A DNA stretch of 33,459 nt from Lentilactobacillus dabitei (GCF_019061365.1 NZ_JAHPPD010000022.1:1-33459); one strand, 5' to 3'. Positions 18,718-28,218 are shown, numbered from the stretch's first letter. Made by a program: numbers and translations. Notes: generated by a model not told the origin, from the sequence alone.

Positions 18718-19602
18718 ATGGCACAAAAACAAACTCATTTAAATATTTCGTTGATTGATTTGATCGTAATCGCACTTGGAACGGCAATTTATTCATTTGG
18801 AATTGTTTTCTTTAACATTTATAATCACCTTGCTGACGGCGGGGTAACTGGTATTACATTGATCTTGAGAGCTTTATTCCACATTGACCCCGCCTATTCA
18901 ACCATCTTGGTCAACATCCCACTTTTTATCATTGGCTATCGCTTTCTTGGTAAAAAGGATATGTTTTATACACTGTATGGCACGATTGTGTTGGCTGTCT
19001 TCCTGTGGATCTGGCAACGGGTCCCCCTCGTGATTAATATTGATCATGACTTATTATTATCAGCAATCGGTGCTGGCTTATTCGGCGGTTTTGGCTGTGG
19101 AATTGTTTATCGTTTCGGTGGCACAACCGGCGGTGTCGATATTGTTGCTCGCCTATTTGAACGTTTCAAAGGAATTCAAATGGGGCAAACCCTATTAACA
19201 ATTGATGTTATCGTCCTCTTGTCATCACTGATTTATCTGGATGTCCGCCAAATGGCCTACACTTTAATTTACGTCTGGATCTTTTCGGTCATCGTCAACT
19301 TTACCCAACAGGGTGCTTACACCGCCCGAGGAATTCTCATCATCAGTAATGAATCAAACGCCATTTCGACGGCCATCCAGAGCGAACTGAGCCGTGGCGT
19401 CACCTTTTTAAATGCGGAGGGCGGCTATTCGCATCATCCCAAGCAAATCATCTACTGTGTGGTATCCCCGAGTGAGTTGCATAGTTTAAAACAACTGGTG
19501 GAATCGATCGACAAGGAAGCGTTTATTTCAATTTTAGATGTTAACGAGGCCATTGGTGAAGGATTTACGTATAAGCGGCCAAAGAAGTTCAAAATACTGT
19601 AA
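18718..19602 (+). CDS. YitT family membrane protein (DUF161/DUF2179)
   Basis: This is a 294-residue membrane protein with five to six hydrophobic segments in residues 10-205. A Gly-rich GGVTGITLILR motif lies after the first segment, and the internal-repeat version GGTTGGVDIVAR comes later. The soluble C-terminal DUF2179 domain (about 215-285: GRGVTFLNAEGGYS and IDKEAFISILDVNEAIGEGF) is ligand-binding-like in fold. Function is unknown; members are sometimes proposed as transporters. GGGGAGG lies seven bases before the ATG. It is monocistronic, between a divergent promoter and a shared terminator. Confidence 0.9.
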   Translation: MAQKQTHLNISLIDLIVIALGTAIYSFGIVFFNIYNHLADGGVTGITLILRALFHIDPAYSTILVNIPLFIIGYRFLGKKDMFYTLYGTIVLAVFLWIWQRVPLVINIDHDLLLSAIGAGLFGGFGCGIVYRFGGTTGGVDIVARLFERFKGIQMGQTLLTIDVIVLLSSLIYLDVRQMAYTLIYVWIFSVIVNFTQQGAYTARGILIISNESNAISTAIQSELSRGVTFLNAEGGYSHHPKQIIYCVVSPSELHSLKQLVESIDKEAFISILDVNEAIGEGFTYKRPKKFKIL

Positions 19603-19642
19603 TGTGAGTGTACTTCCGATCAGTTCAGTCTCGTCCAACTCA

Positions 19643-19689
19643 AAAAGCATCCTCCCAGAAACTCAATCTGTCTCTGTGGGGATGCTTTT
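19643..19689. terminator. Bidirectional terminator between yitT and the TPR gene
   Basis: AAAAGCATCC (19643-19652) pairs with GGATGCTTTT (19680-19689); an inner CCCA/TGGG extends the stem. A-runs and T-runs flank it on both strands and the two genes converge here. Confidence 0.75.
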
Positions 19690-19691
19690 AG

Positions 19692-20954
19692 TTATAAATC
19701 AATGTCCTCATCGTACATCGATGCCATCTCCAAATCATCCGGCACCAATTCAAGATACTTCTTCAGATATTGCTTCTCTTTCTCAACATCAGCTGCTTCT
19801 CGATAGAACAAGGCCGCATGTTTCAAGAAACTTGGGTTATCACTCAATTCATGGGCAGCAATTTCATAATTATTGGCAGCCAACTTCGTCTTACCAGCAT
19901 TTTGATAAGATTGGGCCAAATTATAGGCTAAATGGGCATCAAAAACATGATCTTCGACGACTGGCTCTAAAAGCTTCAGATTATCGCTGTAACGCTCATG
20001 GGAAATATACCAGTCAGATACTAATGTCAGGATTTCCATATCGTCAGGAGCGATTTCTCGACCTTTTAGCAAGTATTTTAACGCGAGATCATCCTCATTA
20101 GCCATTGTTGCAATTTGACCAGCCTTCTGCCAGATCTTTTCGTTGTAATGATCAATCGCAATTCCTTCCTGAATCGCTGTCAAGGCTTCATCCACTCGCT
20201 TCAGGTTAACAAATGAATCAGCTAGATATGGATATAAGGAGCTGTATTGGGGATCGGAGTCACGAAGATCTTCAAATGCTTTAATTGCTTTGGTGTAATC
20301 TTTTAAATTAAAGTAAGTAAATGCTAACTCAAATTTAACGTCACTACTCATTTTGACAGGTTTAATTTGTTCCAAATAACCAACGGCCTGCTCAAACTTG
20401 CCAATTTCCGCATAAGAGACTCCTAACCGTTCAACCAGATCAACGGCGGACATTTCAAGCGTTCCGGATTTGATGAGGGTCAGATATAAGTTAATCGCTT
20501 TTCGATAGTTGCGGGTTGTAAAGTAAAACTCAGCTAACGCAAATTGAATGACCGGCTCGTCAGGAGCTAATTTTTGGGCTTCTAAGAGCTTTTGCTCACT
20601 GATCTCAAACATACCCTGGGTTTGGTAGAGATCGGCGGAGACCATCAATGAGCGTATATATTCCGGTGATTCCGGTGATACATGGGACAAATAATTCAGT
20701 GCCTTGTCATCATCGTCTTTATCAATTGCCAATTCCGCCAAATTAATTTTTAAATTATCGTCATCTGGAAATTTTTTGAGTAACTTTTCATAAATAGTAG
20801 TTGAATCATCTGAAAATCCCAACGAATACAATTCCTCGGCAAGTGAATAAAGCATGTCGTCTGAATCGTTAGCCAATGCTAATTGAAATGATTTTTTGAA
20901 ATCATCTAATTGACCACTTTCAAGTTGGTCAAGGGCGGTTTGTGAATAAGTCAT
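19692..20954 (-). CDS. Tetratricopeptide repeat protein (YpiA-like)
   Basis: This 420-residue protein is built almost wholly of helical TPR-type repeats. Examples are LYSLGFSDDSTTIYEKLLKK, EYIRSLMVSADLYQTQGMFE, the ALAEFYFTTRNYRKAINLYL unit and AHLAYNLAQSYQNAGKTKLA. There is no signal peptide or membrane segment. The composition is acidic. It is probably a protein-interaction scaffold, like B. subtilis YpiA; partners are unknown. GGAGG lies about ten bases before the ATG. The hup terminator ends only some 20 bases before this start codon and I see no separate promoter, so expression probably needs read-through. Confidence 0.85.
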   Translation of the reverse strand: MTYSQTALDQLESGQLDDFKKSFQLALANDSDDMLYSLAEELYSLGFSDDSTTIYEKLLKKFPDDDNLKINLAELAIDKDDDDKALNYLSHVSPESPEYIRSLMVSADLYQTQGMFEISEQKLLEAQKLAPDEPVIQFALAEFYFTTRNYRKAINLYLTLIKSGTLEMSAVDLVERLGVSYAEIGKFEQAVGYLEQIKPVKMSSDVKFELAFTYFNLKDYTKAIKAFEDLRDSDPQYSSLYPYLADSFVNLKRVDEALTAIQEGIAIDHYNEKIWQKAGQIATMANEDDLALKYLLKGREIAPDDMEILTLVSDWYISHERYSDNLKLLEPVVEDHVFDAHLAYNLAQSYQNAGKTKLAANNYEIAAHELSDNPSFLKHAALFYREAADVEKEKQYLKKYLELVPDDLEMASMYDEDIDL

Positions 20955-20972
20955 GTCAGTCCTCCATAGGTA

Positions 20973-21008
20973 TCAAAAAAGCCAGCCCGACATATGCCGT
21001 TCTGGCTT
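20973..21008 (-). terminator. hup terminator
   Basis: AAGCCAG (20979-20985) pairs with CTGGCTT (21002-21008), with a run of six Ts following on the minus strand (20975-20980). It lies just after the hup stop and close before the TPR gene. Confidence 0.8.
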
Positions 21009-21023
21009 AACAGATGAATAATA

Positions 21024-21299
21024 CTATTTAACAGCATCCTTAAGCGCCTTACCAGGTTTGAAAGCTGGTACCTTGCTTGCAGGAATTTGAATTTCTTGAC
21101 CTGTTTGTGGGTTACGACCCTTACGAGCGGCACGTTGACGTACTTCGAAGTTACCGAAGCCGATCAATTGAACCTTGTCGCCTTTTGCTAAACTGCTTTG
21201 GATTGAATCAAATACGGCATCCACAGCTGCTGTAGCATCTTTTTTAGTTAAACCAGTTGCTGATGCAACATTGCTTACTAATTCTGCTTTATTTGCCAT
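21024..21299 (-). CDS. hup: Histone-like DNA-binding protein HU
   Basis: HU is the main nucleoid protein: a homodimer that bends DNA. The 91 residues are the standard length. The start at 21299 ([12 protein letters not shown]) has GGGAGGTGA eight bases upstream; a GTG four codons earlier is part of that site. The DNA-binding arm block [21 protein letters not shown] and the hydrophobic core [13 protein letters not shown] are clear. It is a strongly expressed gene, with its own promoter, a strong site and a terminator, following the der gene. Confidence 0.97.
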   Translation of the reverse strand: MANKAELVSNVASATGLTKKDATAAVDAVFDSIQSSLAKGDKVQLIGFGNFEVRQRAARKGRNPQTGQEIQIPASKVPAFKPGKALKDAVK

Positions 21300-21404
21300 G
21301 AGTGTATTCACCTCCCTCGAAGATAGGTATGTAAAAAATCACAAACTTGATTCGTTGGAATCCAGAATTGCTAAAACAATACTTTTCGTATCATTTCTTG
21401 TTCC

Positions 21405-21433
21405 AAGATAGCATAAGAACGCCGTCATTGCAA
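21405..21433 (-). promoter_or_regulatory. hup promoter
   Basis: On the minus strand, -35 TTGCAA (21428-21433) and -10 TATCTT (21405-21410) are separated by 17 bases. A TG one base before the -10 makes it extended. Confidence 0.65.
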
Positions 21434-21503
21434 TGTTTTATTCGAATTTAGTGCCCAAATCCGCCTAATTAAGACAATATTGTAATAATTGGGGCAAAAT
21501 GCA

Positions 21504-22811
21504 CTACTTTCGGCTTCTGGTGATGATTTTGATCGGTGTTCCACTGAAGTCAAAATTTTCTCTAATTTGGTTCTCTAAAAATCTGACATATGAAAAATGC
21601 ATCAGATCCGGATTATTCACAAATACGACAAAAGTTGGTGGTCCCGCTTTGACTTGAGTTGCGTAATAAATCCGCAACCGTTTACCATTGACCGTTGGTG
21701 TTGGGTGAACAGCAATGGCATCCATGATCACGTCATTCAGTGCAGATGATTGAACCCGCTTTTCATGGTTATCGTAAACGCGTTTGATCAACAGTGGCAG
21801 TTTTTCAATTCGCTGCTTAGTCACTGCCGAAACAAAAATGATTGGGGAGTAAGCCATATACTGGAACTCGTTTCGAATCAGGGTTTCAAAATCTTGCTGG
21901 GTATGATTGGTCTTCTTCAGCGTATCCCACTTGTTTACAACGGTGATAATGGCTTTACCCGCCTCATGAGCATAACCCGCAACCTTCTTATCCTGTTCGC
22001 GAATGCCTTCCTCAGCATTCATCACAAATAGGATCACATCACTTTGGTCGATCGCTTTCATGGCCCGCATCACACTGTAACGTTCAGTGTTTTCATAGAC
22101 CTTTCCACGTTTTCGAATTCCGGCAGTGTCCACCATTGTGAACTTAATTCCATCAGCTTCAAATCGGGTGTCAATTGCGTCACGAGTTGTTCCGGCAATA
22201 TCTGAAACAATGACCCGGTCTTCACCGAGAATCGCGTTGACCAGCGATGACTTGCCCACATTCGGCCGACCAATGATACTGAAACGAATATCATCATTGG
22301 AAGCCGTCTCATCGGTTTTAGGGAACTTCTCAACAACTTTATCAAGCAGATCGCCAAGACCTAATCCATGGACCCCAGAAATTGGCATTGGGTCGCCAAA
22401 TCCAAGAGAATAGAAGTCATAAATATCTTCTCGACCTTCTGGATTATCGACTTTGTTAACAGCTAACACAACTGGTTTATCACTTCGATAAAGGATCTTA
22501 GCGACTTGCTCGTCATCAGCAGTCAACCCTTCTTTACCACTGACGATAAAAACGATTACGTCGGCTTCATCAATTGCAATTTCAGCTTGATTCTTAATCT
22601 GGGTACTGAAAGGAGCGTCACTGATTTCAATACCACCAGTATCAATCATCGCAAACTTGGTTGTTAGCCATTCTCCATGTGAATAGATTCTGTCACGAGT
22701 AACCCCAGGGGTATCTTCAACAATTGAAATTCGATCTCCTGCGATTCGGTTGAAAATTGTTGATTTTCCAACGTTTGGACGACCAATAAATGCGACTGTT
22801 GGCATTGCCAT
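21504..22811 (-). CDS. der: Ribosome-associated GTPase Der (EngA)
   Basis: It is an essential double-GTPase needed for 50S subunit maturation. The 435 residues show two consecutive GTPase domains. Domain 1 has GRPNVGKST (10-18), DTGG and NKVDN. Domain 2 has GRPNVGKSS (about 182-190), DTAGIRKRG and NKWDT. A C-terminal KH-like domain ends in the [19 protein letters not shown] block. GGAGG seven bases before the ATG at 22811 supports the start. It lies between rpsA and hup, the usual Firmicutes order. Confidence 0.97.
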   Translation of the reverse strand: MAMPTVAFIGRPNVGKSTIFNRIAGDRISIVEDTPGVTRDRIYSHGEWLTTKFAMIDTGGIEISDAPFSTQIKNQAEIAIDEADVIVFIVSGKEGLTADDEQVAKILYRSDKPVVLAVNKVDNPEGREDIYDFYSLGFGDPMPISGVHGLGLGDLLDKVVEKFPKTDETASNDDIRFSIIGRPNVGKSSLVNAILGEDRVIVSDIAGTTRDAIDTRFEADGIKFTMVDTAGIRKRGKVYENTERYSVMRAMKAIDQSDVILFVMNAEEGIREQDKKVAGYAHEAGKAIITVVNKWDTLKKTNHTQQDFETLIRNEFQYMAYSPIIFVSAVTKQRIEKLPLLIKRVYDNHEKRVQSSALNDVIMDAIAVHPTPTVNGKRLRIYYATQVKAGPPTFVVFVNNPDLMHFSYVRFLENQIRENFDFSGTPIKIITRSRK

Positions 22812-22845
22812 AAAATAGCCTCCTTCTTTTCACTCATTCATAAGA

Positions 22846-22887
22846 AAAGTGGCTGAGACAAAACTTGGTTTTGTCACCATCCACTTT
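22846..22887 (-). terminator. Nested hairpin between rpsA and der, probable weak terminator
   Basis: The inner arms GACAAAAC (22857-22864) and GTTTTGTC (22868-22875) lie within outer arms AAAGTGG (22846-22852) and CCACTTT (22881-22887). On the minus strand the outer stem runs into TTTTCTTA, an interrupted T-tract, so it may terminate only part of the rpsA transcripts before der. Confidence 0.5.
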
Positions 22888-22926
22888 GTGTTCCCGTTTA
22901 TCTAACTTGGGTTGATTGATACATGA

Positions 22927-24159
22927 TTACTTATCTTCATGCTTCTTAAGTTCATCACCAATAATATCACCCAAAGTAAATCCAGTTTCTTCTTCAGGAG
23001 CATTATTGTTGTTAGAACTTTGACGAGGCTTACGTGATGAACGCTTAGGTGCTGATTCCTTCTTTGGCTTATCTTCTTCAGGAGCATCAGTTAAAGCCTT
23101 GATTGAAAGTGCTAAACGTTTTCTTTCTGGATCAACATCCAAGACTTTCACTTGAATTGTTTCACCAACTTTTAAGACATCACCAGGAGTGGCAATATGT
23201 TCATGAGAAATTTGTGAAATATGAACTAAGCCTTCAACGCCAGGGAATACTTCAACAAAGGCACCGAAATCAACTAAACGCTTAACAGTTCCTTCAAGGA
23301 CACTGCCAACGGGTGCCTTTTCTTCGATTCCGTCCCAAGGTTCTGGAAGAGTTTGTTTAATTGAAAGTGAAATTCGGTTACGGTCGAAGTCAACTGATAA
23401 TACCTTAACTTTAACTTGTTGGCCAACTTTAAGAACATCTGATGGCTTTTCAACCCGTTCGTAAGCGATTTGAGAAACATGAACCAAGCCGTCCATGCCG
23501 CCAAGGTCTACAAAGGCACCAAAACTTGTCAAACGAGCAACCGTTCCTTCAACAATGTCACCTTCATGAAGAGTTTCCATTAATTTTTCACGTTCTTGAG
23601 CCTTTTCAGCCTGAACAATTGCTTTATGTGAAAGAATTAAACGGTTTTCAACTGGATCAATTTCAATAATCTTCAATTCAAGTTCTTGACCCTTGAATTG
23701 ATTCAAATTATCAACAAAATGATCTGAAATCATTGAAGCTGGAATAAAGCCACGAACACCAGCATCAACAACTAAGCCACCCTTAACAGCCTGGGAAACT
23801 TTTGCAGTGATTGTTTCATCATTCTTTGACTTTTCAGCCAATTCATCCCAAACTTTACGAGTTTCAATCTGACGTGATGAAAGGACAAAACTGCCGCCCT
23901 CTTTGTCACTACCAATTCTAGAAGTAACAATTAACTTTAACTTGTCACCCTGTTTGATATCCTCAAACTTTTGGTTGGCACCTAATTCACGTTCAGGAAC
24001 AACGCCTTCAACACCGGAACCTTCAATACCAACAATTAATTGACGATTATCATCAGTGGCTAAAACTTCACCAGTGACAACATCGCCCACTTTTACTTCA
24101 TTAACGCTATTTAAAGCGTTTAATAAATCATTTTTATCGTTATTTGCATTTTCACTCAT
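22927..24159 (-). CDS. rpsA: Ribosomal protein S1 homologue
   Basis: It is an RNA-binding protein that helps 30S subunits with mRNA. Four S1 domains are visible (about 20-95, 110-180, 195-270 and 280-355); the last two end in the typical RISLSIK and RLALSIK strands. This is the four-domain Firmicutes form, shorter than the six-domain E. coli S1. A charged, low-complexity tail (about 360-410) follows. The start at 24159 (MSENANNDK) has AAGGAGG nine bases upstream; an ATG 11 codons earlier is rejected. It follows cmk, the classic cmk-rpsA pair. Confidence 0.95.
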   Translation of the reverse strand: MSENANNDKNDLLNALNSVNEVKVGDVVTGEVLATDDNRQLIVGIEGSGVEGVVPERELGANQKFEDIKQGDKLKLIVTSRIGSDKEGGSFVLSSRQIETRKVWDELAEKSKNDETITAKVSQAVKGGLVVDAGVRGFIPASMISDHFVDNLNQFKGQELELKIIEIDPVENRLILSHKAIVQAEKAQEREKLMETLHEGDIVEGTVARLTSFGAFVDLGGMDGLVHVSQIAYERVEKPSDVLKVGQQVKVKVLSVDFDRNRISLSIKQTLPEPWDGIEEKAPVGSVLEGTVKRLVDFGAFVEVFPGVEGLVHISQISHEHIATPGDVLKVGETIQVKVLDVDPERKRLALSIKALTDAPEEDKPKKESAPKRSSRKPRQSSNNNNAPEEETGFTLGDIIGDELKKHEDK

Positions 24160-24235
24160 CAAACAATTCCTCCTTGAAACAACTCTATTCATAATTTTAT
24201 CTTAAATTCACTAAGATTACCAGTTAATTGAACAA

Positions 24236-24919
24236 TTAGTTCGCATTCAATTTTTGGTTGATCACTTTTGCGATCTCAGAAACCACCTGTTGAATAGAAA
24301 GTGAAGTGGTGTCAATTTCGACCGCATCCTTAGCCTTAGTAAGCGGAGAGATCTTTCGATGAGAATCTTTATAGTCCCTGGCCTCAATTTCCAGCTGCAA
24401 TTCATCAAGTGGCGTATTAATGCCTTTTTGAATATTTTCTTTGTATCGTCGTTGGGCCCGTTCTGCAACACTTGCAATCAAGAAGATTTTGACCTCAGCC
24501 TTGGGTAAAACAGCCGTTCCAATATCGCGACCATCCATGACAATCCCACCGTCTTTTGCAATTGACTGCTGCTGAGCACTTAGTTCTTGTCGAACATCGC
24601 CAATTGCAGCAACTGCTGAAACCGAATTGGTTACATCCTCTTGGCGGATGGCTTCAGTGATTTCTTGGCCGTCAATAAAAACCTTTTGCCCGCCTTGATC
24701 GGGAGCAAAAGTAATTGAAGTTGTCTTGGCAATTTTAGAAATTTCAGAATCATTATCCAAGGAAATTCCTGCTCGAATTGCTTTCAGGGTGATTGCCCGA
24801 TACATTGCACCAGTATCACAGTAGATATAGCCAAATTGTTTGGCAACTAATTTGGCAACCGTGCTTTTACCCGCGGACGCGGGACCATCAATCGCAACTT
24901 GTAATCCATTTTTATGCAT
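24236..24919 (-). CDS. cmk: Cytidylate kinase
   Basis: It phosphorylates CMP and dCMP to the diphosphates with ATP. The 227 residues match the bacterial long-type enzyme. The P-loop is IDGPASAGKST (about 10-20). The YCDTGAMYRAIT motif contacts the nucleotide, the MDGRDIGTAVLP block carries the CMP-binding Arg-Asp, and RAQRRYKEN forms the lid. AAGGA lies about nine bases before the ATG. It precedes rpsA by 76 bases. Confidence 0.97.
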   Translation of the reverse strand: MHKNGLQVAIDGPASAGKSTVAKLVAKQFGYIYCDTGAMYRAITLKAIRAGISLDNDSEISKIAKTTSITFAPDQGGQKVFIDGQEITEAIRQEDVTNSVSAVAAIGDVRQELSAQQQSIAKDGGIVMDGRDIGTAVLPKAEVKIFLIASVAERAQRRYKENIQKGINTPLDELQLEIEARDYKDSHRKISPLTKAKDAVEIDTTSLSIQQVVSEIAKVINQKLNAN

Positions 24920-24956
24920 TTTAACATTCCTTACCTGACAATATTTTAGTAAATCT

Positions 24957-25631
24957 TTATCGAACCCGTAATTGCTGACCAGGATGGATTGATGACGTTG
25001 TGCTCAATCCATTTAACCGCATCAGTTCTGCTAAACTGATGCCGTGGTTAACGGCCACCCGATAAAGGCCTTGCCCCGGCTCAACAGTCGCATACCGACT
25101 TCCTGAGGCCGATTTATGTGTCGCTGTTGTCCTCTTAGCAGCTGAAGTTCCCGCGGGCTTTTGGGCAATTGATTCGCTAGGGGCTGCTGTGATACTTGAA
25201 CTAGTGGATGCCTTTGCTTTCATTGTTGGAGACGATTCGGCAGCACTCGCTCGTTTCTGTTCGCGTTTTGAGCGCTCGGCAGTTTTGGCCTTACTAACTG
25301 AAGACTGCTTTACGTTCTCTTTTTTCACATCAGAGTGAGCTGAAGACGATTTTTTTTTTGCATTATCTTGTCTGACAACTCTAACTGACGAAGCAGACTT
25401 ACTTGAATCAGCCTGTCCCATTGCACTTTGGCGAATCAATCCATAAGCTAAAGCGACCAGCGCAACAATAATAATTAACGCCGCAAGGATGATCGTAATC
25501 AAGTGATGATTCTGGCTTTCTTTTCGTAGTTTCACTCGAGATAAATTGCCGTTTTCATCACGATCCTCAGAAAATGTTTGATTCCACGGTTGGTCATCCG
25601 CCGATTTCTTTTGTGGGTCATTCGTATTCAT
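24957..25631 (-). CDS. Membrane-anchored LysM protein (YpbE-like)
   Basis: A cytoplasmic polar N-terminus (1-43) is followed by one transmembrane helix (about 44-66). A long Ser/Ala/Lys-rich linker (about 70-175) leads to a single C-terminal LysM domain (about 178-224: YATVEPGQGLYRVAVNHG, ISLAELMRLNGL and HPGQQLRVR). LysM binds peptidoglycan, so the protein probably spans membrane to wall. No enzymatic domain is present. The linker is low-complexity. B. subtilis YpbE occupies the same place near recQ(recS)/cmk, so the identity is by architecture and synteny. GAGGGAGG lies upstream of the ATG at 25631. Confidence 0.85.
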   Translation of the reverse strand: MNTNDPQKKSADDQPWNQTFSEDRDENGNLSRVKLRKESQNHHLITIILAALIIIVALVALAYGLIRQSAMGQADSSKSASSVRVVRQDNAKKKSSSAHSDVKKENVKQSSVSKAKTAERSKREQKRASAAESSPTMKAKASTSSSITAAPSESIAQKPAGTSAAKRTTATHKSASGSRYATVEPGQGLYRVAVNHGISLAELMRLNGLSTTSSIHPGQQLRVR

Positions 25632-25695
25632 ATTAACCCCTCCCTCATATGGATATAGACATTTTTATTTTATCATTATTTTCGGTAAAGTTTTC

Positions 25696-27144
25696 TTAAT
25701 TTTTTAATAAAAACAATTTATCAATAATTTGGTGCCAATCCGTCGATTGAACGCCTTGATCCGTTTCTGAAGATTTCAAATATTGCTGATTGAACTGCCG
25801 CCAATTTCCCCAAAAATCGGTATGAAAATCACAGCAAAATTCTGGATCGACATGCTCAACCGTTTCATCGAAATGTTGAAGCAGTAACTTCCGACGGCAG
25901 CCCGTTGTATAAATATACTGAATTAACGCATTCAACTCGCCAATCCGCCGAGATTTAGCCTGATCAAAAATAGCCAACGTTTGATCCACGGTTTTGCCAA
26001 TATCGTAATAATACTTAATCACTCGAAAAGCATCGTTGTTCTGCAACTTGTCAGGATGTTGGTAAAGGTATCGGAGAAGCTGTTCTTCAGGAATTGTGTT
26101 AGCAATCAGGTTCTGTTGGAGATACTGATCGTTGGGCTCGTAAAGCAAAATTGCGAGGCTGGGCTGCTGATCTCGTCCACAACGACCAATTTCTTGCACG
26201 TAACTCTGAATATTATCTGGAAGGTGATAATGAATCACATAACGGACATTCTCCTTGTCAATTCCCATTCCAAAAGCACTGGTCGCACAAACAATATCAA
26301 TGTCACCGTTCATAAATTGCTGCTGAATCAAAAAGCGACGCTGATTGTCCATCCCCCCATGATAGGCCATCACCCGTTTATCGGTCTTTTGGCTTAACAT
26401 CGCGGCAATCTGCTCAGTCTGCTTTTTACTGGAAAAATAAATGATGCCGGCACCATTTAACTCTTTGACAAGCGTTTCCAACTGTTCATTTTTCTCTGGC
26501 AGATTTGCACAAATTTTAGCGCTCAAGAAAATGTTTGAACGGTTGGTCGGCAATACCAATTGCTTGACGCCTGTGGCCGTAAACCCCATCCGGTTTAAAA
26601 TATCATCCCTGGTTCGTTGAGTGGCCGTTGCAGTCATCATCAACGTGAGTGGATTTTCAAGCTGATGTCGAATTCTACCAAGCCGCAGATAATCAGGCCG
26701 AAAATCAGGGCCCCATTCAGAAATACAATGTGCTTCATCAATGACAAACAAGCCGATAGATTGTCTCGCAATCATTTCAAAAATATTTCGATTACTTAGC
26801 ATTTCAGGCGACACATAAATGTACTGATAATGATTGAGATTGCGTAAAATTGCTGCCCGTTCCTGAAAATCCATAGCCGAAGTAATGGCAACCACGCGTT
26901 TTGACCCTAAATACTGCAATCTGCTGACCTGATCTTGCATGAGGGAAATCAAGGGAGAAACAATGACAACCCGCTGATGGGTAATGGCCCCATATAATTG
27001 ATATAACAGAGTTTTACCGCCACCAGTTGGTAAAATGGCCAAAGTGTCTCGACCAGCAAACAGATTTTCCAACACTTCTCTTTGTCCAGGCCGAAAGGAG
27101 TCAAAGCCCAAATATCGATGCAATTCAGCGGTTAAGTCAATCAT
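25696..27144 (-). CDS. recQ: RecQ-family DNA helicase (RecS-like, short form)
   Basis: This is an ATP-dependent 3'-5' helicase of superfamily 2. The start at 27144 (MIDLTAEL) has GAAGGGTGA just upstream and gives 482 residues. Motifs are I GGGKT (41-45), II DEAHC (136-140), III TATAT (about 171-175), a YFSSKKQTEQ motif IV region, and VI EIGRCGRD (317-324). A RecQ zinc-binding block is reduced but recognisable (GCRRKLL...CCDFH). The HRDC domain of E. coli RecQ is absent, as in Firmicutes RecS. The first 8 bases overlap ypbB, pointing to coupling with the YpbB protein. Confidence 0.93.
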   Translation of the reverse strand: MIDLTAELHRYLGFDSFRPGQREVLENLFAGRDTLAILPTGGGKTLLYQLYGAITHQRVVIVSPLISLMQDQVSRLQYLGSKRVVAITSAMDFQERAAILRNLNHYQYIYVSPEMLSNRNIFEMIARQSIGLFVIDEAHCISEWGPDFRPDYLRLGRIRHQLENPLTLMMTATATQRTRDDILNRMGFTATGVKQLVLPTNRSNIFLSAKICANLPEKNEQLETLVKELNGAGIIYFSSKKQTEQIAAMLSQKTDKRVMAYHGGMDNQRRFLIQQQFMNGDIDIVCATSAFGMGIDKENVRYVIHYHLPDNIQSYVQEIGRCGRDQQPSLAILLYEPNDQYLQQNLIANTIPEEQLLRYLYQHPDKLQNNDAFRVIKYYYDIGKTVDQTLAIFDQAKSRRIGELNALIQYIYTTGCRRKLLLQHFDETVEHVDPEFCCDFHTDFWGNWRQFNQQYLKSSETDQGVQSTDWHQIIDKLFLLKN

Positions 27145-28192
27145 TGTCACCCTTCTTTCGTTCAGAAATTTGAAAAAGTCGAAATTCAAAAAATTGTAAA
27201 TCAGCTATCTGAGCCTTAGCAGCTTTGAATTGCCACTCACCAACATTTACAGGGGCAGCTTGCCGTAAGTTAGTAATGGTCTGTTTGTGGAGTAATCGTT
27301 GATATGGAAATTGCTCGAGCGGCAGCTCAATCGCTGCTTCAATCAGATGTTCATAAACAGTTGTCAACTTAATTTTACGTAACTGGGCAATTGTGGCTGG
27401 ATCCGGTTGTCGGACAGAAACGAATAAATCAAAGGTTTGCTTGGCACTCCCTGACATCAGAGGTTTGGTAAGACCTGTCAACAGCAATTGTAAAGGTGTT
27501 TCCGGATCTTTGTTTAATAGTAAAAATAATCGAGAATATAATTTTAACCAATTCAGCTGAATAATTGTCGGTTCTAAATCCGTTTGAACTGCCAGCTGAT
27601 CTTCCGTTAGCCCAGAAAAACCGTGACCTGTTAAACTGGCCGCAAAGATGTCTGCCAGTTGATCGTTTTCCAAACCACTCAAAAATTGCTGCAACAGTTG
27701 GTGAAAATAATTAGACAAATTTCGCTGCTTATTTTGAATAAACCAGCGTTTAATTAATTGATCGTCAAAGAAACCAATTGTTTGCGGATAATACCGATTG
27801 TTTGAATAACTATACTCCGAAACCACCTGAACAGCAAAAATAAACCGGCGCGAAAACCGGACAATGTCATATTGAGCAACAGTCGCCAGCTCATTCAAGG
27901 GCGTTACTGAAGCTTGGAATTGGTTTTGCTGATCAACCCCTCGACTGCTCAGCCGATACAACAATCCATCACTCACTGTGGCCAAGCCGGCTTTGTTCAA
28001 GGTATCAACGGCTGCCTGTTCATCACCTAAATCGAAATCATGAAGGGCACCAAAATATGGCAATAACCCATACTCCAACCCCCAATAAAGATTGGAAACC
28101 GTTCGCCTACCATCTAAAATATTCTTGATTGCTTTAGCTCTGCGATCTTGATTGGCATCGCCAAAGATTAAATATAGTGTTGAAAGATCCAT
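27137..28192 (-). CDS. ypbB: YpbB-like protein with C-terminal helix-turn-helix
   Basis: This 351-residue protein lies directly before the recQ-like gene and shares eight bases with it, as B. subtilis ypbB precedes recS. The sequence is helical, with N-terminal block LIFGDANQDRRAKAIKNILD and a later segment DLEPTIIQLNWLKLYSRLFL. No catalytic motif is visible. The family ends in a helix-turn-helix like that found in RecQ-type enzymes, so the two may work together as a split helicase accessory unit; that is inference. AGGAG sets the ATG at 28192; an earlier ATG 18 codons upstream is rejected. Confidence 0.8.
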   Translation of the reverse strand: MDLSTLYLIFGDANQDRRAKAIKNILDGRRTVSNLYWGLEYGLLPYFGALHDFDLGDEQAAVDTLNKAGLATVSDGLLYRLSSRGVDQQNQFQASVTPLNELATVAQYDIVRFSRRFIFAVQVVSEYSYSNNRYYPQTIGFFDDQLIKRWFIQNKQRNLSNYFHQLLQQFLSGLENDQLADIFAASLTGHGFSGLTEDQLAVQTDLEPTIIQLNWLKLYSRLFLLLNKDPETPLQLLLTGLTKPLMSGSAKQTFDLFVSVRQPDPATIAQLRKIKLTTVYEHLIEAAIELPLEQFPYQRLLHKQTITNLRQAAPVNVGEWQFKAAKAQIADLQFFEFRLFQISERKKGDND

Positions 28193-28218
28193 ATTTTCTC
28201 CTAAAAAATAAGCCGAAC

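Noticed and set aside
19538-20101. Plus-strand open frame of 187 codons overlapping yitT end and the TPR gene
   Set aside because: It runs through the shared terminator and antisense to a clear TPR gene, and its translation has no protein-like pattern.
25340-25365. Long T-run inside the LysM gene as a frameshift or terminator
   Set aside because: The frame continues normally to a complete LysM domain, and the run encodes lysines in the low-complexity linker.
25981-26397. Plus-strand open frame of 138 codons
   Set aside because: Antisense shadow of the recQ-like gene, no initiation signal.
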